From: Nocardioides sp.
Lineage (GTDB): Bacteria; Actinomycetota; Actinomycetes; Propionibacteriales; Nocardioidaceae
Assembly: GCA_030145945.1 (NCBI GenBank)
Contig: JASLDK010000441.1
Coordinates: 1-17,883, forward strand
Direction of reading: 5' to 3'
DNA: 17,883 nt
Positions 13,697 through 17,883 of the stretch are shown piece after piece. The notes below the pieces were generated by a model, which searched no databases, was not told the origin of the DNA, and saw only the letters and a list, made by a program, of their open reading frames with translations. Within the stretch, counting starts at the first letter, position 1, and each line of letters opens with the position of its first letter. The position numbers were made by a program, and so were the translations under genes.

Positions 13697-14125
13697 GTGC
13701 AGCGGGACAACCCTGACTCCTCCGAGGACGCGGTGTGGCAGTCGATCGTCGACAACTACGGCGAACGCGTCGAACTCGAACCGGTCGACCTCGACGTGCC
13801 GGAACGGCAGGAGGAGATCGATGGCCTCGACGACATCGACCCGGATCGCGACGACCTGGACACCGACGAGGATTCCATTCACGAGGACCGATTCGTTCCT
13901 CCCGCGCCGCCGCCCATTCCGATCCCTCCCGCTGACCGGATGATCGCGTGGATCGGCGTCTTCGGATCGCCCGCGGTCCTGCTGATCTGCCTGATCTTCG
14001 GACTCAGCCTGCCGGTCGAGGTCAGCTGGATCCTGGTCGCCTGGTTCGTCGGCGGGTTCTGCTACCTCGTCATGAGGACGCCGGGATCTCCCCGTGATCC
14101 GTGGGACGACGGGGCACGCGTCTGA
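13697..14125 (+). CDS. Small acidic protein with two membrane helices, unknown function
   Basis: 142 residues. The N-terminal 65 are strongly acidic (runs of Asp and Glu such as D-D-I-D-P-D-R-D-D-L-D-T-D-E-D) and probably cytosolic and disordered. A Pro-rich stretch, P-P-A-P-P-P-I-P-I-P-P, leads to two hydrophobic helices at about 83-103 and 108-126, with a very short loop between them. A short tail rich in Arg, Pro and Asp ends it. Such acidic-tail, two-helix proteins are common and uncharacterised in actinobacteria; I do not recognise a named family. The GTG start is supported by the -10 box 6 nt upstream. The last 56 nt lie antisense to the end of the GT87 gene. Confidence 0.75.
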   Translation: MQRDNPDSSEDAVWQSIVDNYGERVELEPVDLDVPERQEEIDGLDDIDPDRDDLDTDEDSIHEDRFVPPAPPPIPIPPADRMIAWIGVFGSPAVLLICLIFGLSLPVEVSWILVAWFVGGFCYLVMRTPGSPRDPWDDGARV

Positions 14126-15347
14126 TCTCGTCGTACGCCGCCCACAGGGCGGTGACGCAGAGCGCGGCGATCATCAGGTTGCGAACCACCAGCAACGCCA
14201 CGACGACGCCGCCCCAGCCGCTGTCGTTGATCAACGACACGTAGCCGTGCGGGAAGATCATGTGCGTCAGGACCGCGACTGCCAACAGCCCTGCCGTCCA
14301 GCGCCGAAGCCGTCTGGATTGGCGACCTCCAACGACAGCCAACCCTGCGCAAGCAGCGGGCAGCAGCCACAGCAGGTATTGCGGACTGAACACCTTGCTG
14401 CTGGCCACGAACGCCGTCAACGAGCCGAGGGTGAGCCAGATGACCGCGGGCAGGGCGATCTCCGGGTCCTCGAGCCGTCGCCAGGCGAACAACCACAGCA
14501 CCAGCACCAGCGCAGTCAGGACGGCGGTGAACACCGCGGCGGCCAGCATCAGGCCCTGTGTCCACGGACCTTCGATCTCCCAGGACAGCGAGGTCGCGAA
14601 GTGCACGCGATAGGGCGCCGGTTCGAAGACCCGCCGCACCATGACCGGCGTTGCCGCGAGGGACTCGATCTGGAGGCCACGATGGCCCTGGTAGTCGAGC
14701 GGCGACATCACCCGACTCCACCCACCGACGAGGATGCTGACGGCCACCAACCCGACCCCGGTCACGGCTCCGGTCGCCACTACCTGCCACCGAACGCGAC
14801 GCGGAGCGGCGAGTCCCGGCAACACCAGCGCGGGCGTGTACTTCACGCCCGTCGCCAGGCCACCGAGGATCGCAGCCCGGCGCGGCGACGACGTGAACAC
14901 GAGCAGCGCCAGCGCGATGAGCACTCCGGGCAGCAGGTCGAAGCGTGCATAGGCAAGCGCGCCGAGAGCCGGGGTCGCCGCCAGCCAACACCACACGGGA
15001 AGCCGGTCCGGCCGGCTTCCCGTCGTCGTTGCGTGACGATCGACGCTGCGAACCAGCATGCGCAGGAAGACACCGTCCAGGACCAACACCAGCACCAGGA
15101 TCACGAATTGGTAGGCGTCGGTGGCGCCGACCACCGCCAGCAGCGCATAGGGCAGGGCGAGGACGAGGAAGGCCGGCACCGGATATTCGGCCAGGGTTCC
15201 GCCAACGCCGTGGGTGTGAAGGCTGGCGAGGCTCTCCCGGTAGTAGTTCAAGTCGGAGAACGAACCCGACTCGATCGTCGCGAGCAACACGACCAGCAAC
15301 AGTCGGGTCCCACCCCAGATCGCCCACTGCATGCGACTCGTGTTCAT
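14070..15347 (-). CDS. GT87 (DUF2029) polyprenyl-phosphate-dependent glycosyltransferase
   Basis: 425 residues with about ten or more membrane helices and the architecture of GT-C mannosyl/arabinosyl-type transferases of family GT87. These use a polyprenyl-phospho-sugar, usually decaprenyl-phosphomannose, on the outer side of the membrane. Early motif S-G-S-F-S-D32-L-N-Y-Y has the conserved Asp in the first extracytoplasmic loop. Also present are L-A-E-Y-P-V-P-A, G-A-L-A-Y-A-R-F-D-L-L-P-G, T-G-V-K-Y-T-P and S-S-K-V-F-S-P-Q-Y-L-L-W-L-L-P, all typical of the family. It is the last gene of the ArsA/ROK operon; its ATG overlaps the ROK stop (ATGA). Product could be a lipoglycan or glycolipid; the acceptor is unknown. 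Its 3' end overlaps the convergent small membrane-protein gene by 56 nt. Confidence 0.85.
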   Translation of the reverse strand: MNTSRMQWAIWGGTRLLLVVLLATIESGSFSDLNYYRESLASLHTHGVGGTLAEYPVPAFLVLALPYALLAVVGATDAYQFVILVLVLVLDGVFLRMLVRSVDRHATTTGSRPDRLPVWCWLAATPALGALAYARFDLLPGVLIALALLVFTSSPRRAAILGGLATGVKYTPALVLPGLAAPRRVRWQVVATGAVTGVGLVAVSILVGGWSRVMSPLDYQGHRGLQIESLAATPVMVRRVFEPAPYRVHFATSLSWEIEGPWTQGLMLAAAVFTAVLTALVLVLWLFAWRRLEDPEIALPAVIWLTLGSLTAFVASSKVFSPQYLLWLLPAACAGLAVVGGRQSRRLRRWTAGLLAVAVLTHMIFPHGYVSLINDSGWGGVVVALLVVRNLMIAALCVTALWAAYDEIRRVPRRPTDHGEIPASS

Positions 15348-16243
15348 CGCCCGCCCCGAGCCAGCAGCGCAGCGCCGACGGCACCCGCCTCGGGTCCGAT
15401 CGTCGCCAACGCCAGTCGCGGTACGTCGCGAAAGTCCGTGCCCTGCAACGAGTCGCCCAGTGCTGTCCGGGCAGGCCCCAGCAGGAGGTCGCCGACGGCG
15501 GACACACCACCGCCGATGACAACCAGCTCCGGGTCGAAGGCGGAGACCAGACCAGCAGCGCCGACTCCGAGCCAGGTGCCGATCGATGCGAACGACTGCA
15601 ACGCGACCGCGTCACCCGCCCGCGCCAGTGCGGTGACCTCGGGGCCGTCGAGGTGGCGGCCCAGGGCCACGCGGGTGACCCGCTCGAGCGCGCGACCGCT
15701 GCAGTACTGCTCCCAGCAGCCTCGAAGGCCGCATTCGCACGGCAGACCGTCGGGCACGACCTGCATGTGCCCGAACTCCCCCGCCAGACCGTGTGCGCCC
15801 CGCATCACGCGGCCGTTCACGACGACAGCACCGCCGATCCCCGTTCCGATGGTGATCATCAGCATCGAACCGACACCTCGGGCAGCGCCCAGCGTCAGCT
15901 CGGCCAGAGCAGCGCAGTTGGCGTCATTGTCGAGTACGACGGGCAGGCCGATCCGGCCCTCGAGTCGGCGTCGCACAGGCGCATCCCGCCACGGCAGGTG
16001 TGCGCCGAACAGATAGCGCTCGCCCTCCCCGTCCACCAGACCCGCAGCGGAGACACCCACGGCGCGGGGGTCGCCGTCGGCGTACACCTCGCGCGCGGCG
16101 AGGGCGACCGCCTCCTCGACCTCCTCGACGCCGGCCGTGCGTCCCGGCATCGGCCGGGTCGCAGTCGCCTCGACTGCTCCGTCGGCTGCGATCCGGACGG
16201 CCAACACCTTGGTGCCGCCGATGTCGACACCCACCCACGTCAT
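15344..16243 (-). CDS. ROK family sugar kinase (second of a tandem pair)
   Basis: 299 residues from ATG 16243, which follows the upstream ROK stop by 4 nt and has GAGG 8 nt before it. Longer frames to 16408 read back into the upstream gene and were dropped. It should phosphorylate a hexose with ATP or polyphosphate. Motifs: G-V-D-I-G-G-T-K (5-12) for ATP binding; L-D-N-D-A-N (104-109) carrying the catalytic Asp; I-G-T-G-I-G-G-A (132-139); G-E-F-G-H-M with E156 and H159 for sugar and zinc; and the zinc motif C169-E-C171-G-L-R-G-C176-W-E. No helix-turn-helix is present, so it is an enzyme and not a ROK repressor. Sugar specificity cannot be told; glucose is most likely. It has diverged clearly from its neighbour. 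Confidence 0.88.
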   Translation of the reverse strand: MTWVGVDIGGTKVLAVRIAADGAVEATATRPMPGRTAGVEEVEEAVALAAREVYADGDPRAVGVSAAGLVDGEGERYLFGAHLPWRDAPVRRRLEGRIGLPVVLDNDANCAALAELTLGAARGVGSMLMITIGTGIGGAVVVNGRVMRGAHGLAGEFGHMQVVPDGLPCECGLRGCWEQYCSGRALERVTRVALGRHLDGPEVTALARAGDAVALQSFASIGTWLGVGAAGLVSAFDPELVVIGGGVSAVGDLLLGPARTALGDSLQGTDFRDVPRLALATIGPEAGAVGAALLARGGR

Positions 16244-16247
16244 GGGC

Positions 16248-17195
16248 TCAACCTCGAGCCAGGTCGGCCGCGCCGACGACGCCCGCCCGGTTGCCCATCG
16301 CGGCGAGTCTGATCTCGGCCTGGGGACGGTAACCGCGTCCGGTGAGCTCGCGGGCGAAGCTCTCGCGGATCGGGTCGAGCAGAAGGTCATGAGCCTCGCT
16401 GACGCCACCGCCGATGACGACGACGCCGGGATCGAGCACAGCAGCCAAGGATGCGATGCCCTGGCCGAGGTGCTCCCCGAGCCGGGCGAGCTGCTCGATG
16501 GCGAACGCGTCCCCGTCCTGGGCCGCCGCTGTGATCAGTGGTCCGTTGATCGACTCGACGTCACCGCCTGCCCGTTCGAGCAGGTCACGCGCGCCCCGCC
16601 TATCGGCGAGCACAGCATCTCGGGTGCTGCGCACCAGTGCCGTGCCACTTCCGTACTGCTCGAAGCAGCCCCGGTTGCCGCAGCCACACAGGATGCCGTC
16701 CGGCACCAGCCGGAGGTGTCCTATCTCTCCACCGACGCCGAAGGCGCCGCGCAGCAGGTGGCCGTCGACGATGACTCCACCGCCGACACCGGTGCCGACA
16801 GTGACCATCAGTTGATCGTCGAACTCGCGGCCTGCGCCGAACCGGAATTCGCCCCACGCTGCAGCGTTGCCGTCGTTCTCGATGACGACTGGGAGACCGG
16901 TCAGTCCGGCGAGGTCGGCGCCGAGAGGCTCGTTGCGCCAGGAGATGTTCGGGGCGAACAGCACCGTGGAGCGGTCGGCGGCGACATAACCCGCGGCACC
17001 CACACCCACCGCGGTGACGGGATGAGCCGCGACGAGTTCGGCGACCAGGCCGGCAACCGCCGTCGCCATCGCGCCAGCGTCCGTGGCTGGCGACTCGACC
17101 CGCGTCTGTGCCACCACCGTGCCGTCCTCGGCCACCACGGCTCCGGCGATCTTGGTTCCGCCGATGTCGATGCCGCACGTCAACCGGTCGGTCAT
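16248..17195 (-). CDS. glk: ROK family glucokinase
   Basis: 315 residues. Converts glucose to glucose 6-phosphate in the cytosol, feeding the pfk step encoded in the same window. Motifs: C-G-I-D-I-G-G-T-K (7-15); I-E-N-D-G-N-A-A-A-W-G-E (105-116) with the catalytic Asp; V-G-T-G-V-G-G-G (133-140); G-E-I-G-H (E157, H160); and the zinc motif C170-G-C172-G-N-R-G-C177-F-E. The ENDGNAAAWGE block is typical of actinobacterial glucokinases, some of which also use polyphosphate. The ATG overlaps the stop of the CxxCxxC gene (ATGA). In streptomycetes GlkA also mediates glucose repression; whether that holds here is unknown. Confidence 0.92.
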   Translation of the reverse strand: MTDRLTCGIDIGGTKIAGAVVAEDGTVVAQTRVESPATDAGAMATAVAGLVAELVAAHPVTAVGVGAAGYVAADRSTVLFAPNISWRNEPLGADLAGLTGLPVVIENDGNAAAWGEFRFGAGREFDDQLMVTVGTGVGGGVIVDGHLLRGAFGVGGEIGHLRLVPDGILCGCGNRGCFEQYGSGTALVRSTRDAVLADRRGARDLLERAGGDVESINGPLITAAAQDGDAFAIEQLARLGEHLGQGIASLAAVLDPGVVVIGGGVSEAHDLLLDPIRESFARELTGRGYRPQAEIRLAAMGNRAGVVGAADLARG

Positions 17196-17623
17196 TGCGA
17201 CGGGTCCCGGTCAGGCGACACCGGCGGAGCCTCGGAGGCATGCTCGGCCGCGTCGTCGAGGTCGATCCGCTCGACCGCCGGCCCGCGGGTGGTTCCCGAG
17301 TCGCTGGCCGGATGCGGGGTCTCCATCAGACTCGCCGCTGCCTGCAGCAGCGATGACGCCGCCACCATCAGGTGTGCCTTCACGTCGGGCGAGGTCTGTC
17401 GTACGGCGTGCACGACCCGGCACACCGGGCAGTACTTGCACTCGGTGGAGTCGGTGGCGATGTGCTCGTTGACGTCGTGGGCCATCGCAGCCATCTGGCC
17501 GGCGAGTCCGCTGGCGCCGCCGGCGGCGTCACCCGTGTGCTGACGGGCGAGGTCGGCGAAGGCTCCGAGAAGTTTCATCGCCTCCTCACCGACGCTGCCC
17601 AGGTCATCGGGATGGTCGCTCAT
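17192..17623 (-). CDS. Small CxxCxxC protein of unknown function
   Basis: 143 residues, soluble, no signal peptide. The N-terminal 55 are mostly helical. A compact metal-site candidate follows, E-C62-K-Y-C65-P-V-C68-R-V-V-H72, then R-Q-T-S-P-D-V-K-A-H-L-M-V-A-A-S-S-L-L, and a variable acidic tail from about 102. Three cysteines plus a histidine could bind zinc or iron-sulfur (inference). It overlaps the ArsA-like gene upstream and the glucokinase downstream, each by ATGA. I recognise it only as a conserved actinobacterial gene type found beside glucokinase; no function is known to me. Confidence 0.7.
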   Translation of the reverse strand: MSDHPDDLGSVGEEAMKLLGAFADLARQHTGDAAGGASGLAGQMAAMAHDVNEHIATDSTECKYCPVCRVVHAVRQTSPDVKAHLMVAASSLLQAAASLMETPHPASDSGTTRGPAVERIDLDDAAEHASEAPPVSPDRDPSQ

Positions 17624-17883
17624 CGGCCCCTCCTCGCAGTCTCGGGTCCAGTGGTCGCAGTGGTCTCAGCGGTCGGTGTGGGCTCGGCGAACCGTACTCG
17701 CAACTCGCCCTCGACCACACTCGCGCCAGCCACCCGGAGCCGAGCGAGCCCCGGGGGCAATGTCAGCAGCCGTCGATAGGACCCCACGGTCATCACGAGT
17801 TCGTCGCCGTTGCGCGCGAGATCGACATCAGCGCGGGTCACGAACGGCAGCGACAGATGCGCCACCGCGCTCCCGTCGTCGCT
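17620..17883 (-). CDS. ArsA/Get3-like ATPase, C-terminal fragment (5' end beyond the window)
   Basis: The frame is open to the right window edge, so only the last 87 residues are seen; the GTG at 17865 is internal. They read D-G-S-A-V-A-H-L-S-L-P-F-V, then D-V-D-L-A-R-N-G-D-E-L-V-M-T-V-G-S-Y-R-R-L-L-T-L-P-P-G-L, then E-G-E-L-R-V-R-F. This is the HSP20-like C-terminal domain of actinobacterial ArsA-family ATPases. The P-loop ATPase part must lie to the right. Partners in actinobacteria are unclear: the family includes arsenite pumps and tail-anchored-protein targeting factors, and arsenic genes are not seen here. It is the first visible gene of the operon continuing with the CxxCxxC protein, two ROK kinases and GT87. 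Confidence 0.75.
   Translation of the reverse strand, partial: SDDGSAVAHLSLPFVTRADVDLARNGDELVMTVGSYRRLLTLPPGLARLRVAGASVVEGELRVRFAEPTPTAETTATTGPETARRGR

Noticed and set aside
14094..16016. 640-codon plus-strand open frame opposite GT87 and ROK
   Set aside because: Antisense shadow rich in His, Arg, Gln and Pro; both genes on the other strand have complete motifs.
16244..16408. N-terminal extension of the downstream ROK kinase
   Set aside because: It reads into the end of the glucokinase gene, and ATG 16243 has a good ribosome site and begins directly before the DIGGTK motif.
16137..17543. 468-codon plus-strand open frame opposite the glucokinase region
   Set aside because: Antisense of ROK and CxxCxxC genes; no recognisable motifs.

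Overview
The window is GC-rich, densely packed chromosomal DNA of an actinobacterium. The likely home is the Propionibacteriales (Nocardioides-like), judged from the class II DAHP synthase, the MacS-type sensor kinase, the GT87 glycosyltransferase, the ArsA-like ATPase, and the habit of starting genes at ATG or GTG about 6 nt after a TANNNT box. This placement is inference from gene content and style. No rRNA, tRNA, CRISPR array, transposase or phage gene was found, and no stretch over 300 bp lacks a gene.

Left part (1-5884): the C-terminal part of a membrane-anchored protein with a discoidin/NADase-type glycan-binding-like domain converges on aroG, the first enzyme of the shikimate pathway. 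Divergent from aroG is an overlapping operon murL-murD2-aminotransferase class IV. MurD2 should add L-Glu, and not D-Glu, to UDP-MurNAc-L-Ala. MurL should then epimerise that terminal L-Glu. This replaces the usual MurI plus MurD route to D-Glu in peptidoglycan. The aminotransferase is either a PabC-type aminodeoxychorismate lyase or possibly a D-amino-acid aminotransferase.

Middle (5885-8878): two copies of a near-perfect hairpin repeat bracket a lone gene for an AbiEi/DUF559-like, nuclease-fold protein. One base that breaks the first hairpin's symmetry supplies the gene's stop codon. A phosphofructokinase follows, carrying both residues usually linked to pyrophosphate use. It is divergent, over only 38 bp, from a DUF1028 (Ntn-hydrolase-like) gene, and both appear to be leaderless.

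Region 8870-12776 is a five-gene overlapping minus-strand operon: PlsC-type acyltransferase, MacS-type histidine kinase, flavin-reductase-like FMN-binding protein, LuxR-type response regulator, and a coiled-coil protein. The FMN-binding protein lies exactly between kinase and regulator, with ATGA overlaps on both sides. It is the best candidate here for an undescribed three-component signalling unit.

Right part (12878-17883): a plus-strand carboxylesterase-like hydrolase and a small acidic two-helix membrane protein. They converge, with a 56-nt 3' overlap, on a second five-gene minus-strand operon: ArsA/Get3-like ATPase (truncated by the window edge), a CxxCxxC small protein, a ROK glucokinase, a second ROK kinase, and a GT87 polytopic glycosyltransferase. 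With pfk and aroG nearby, the window reads as a central carbon and envelope-precursor neighbourhood.
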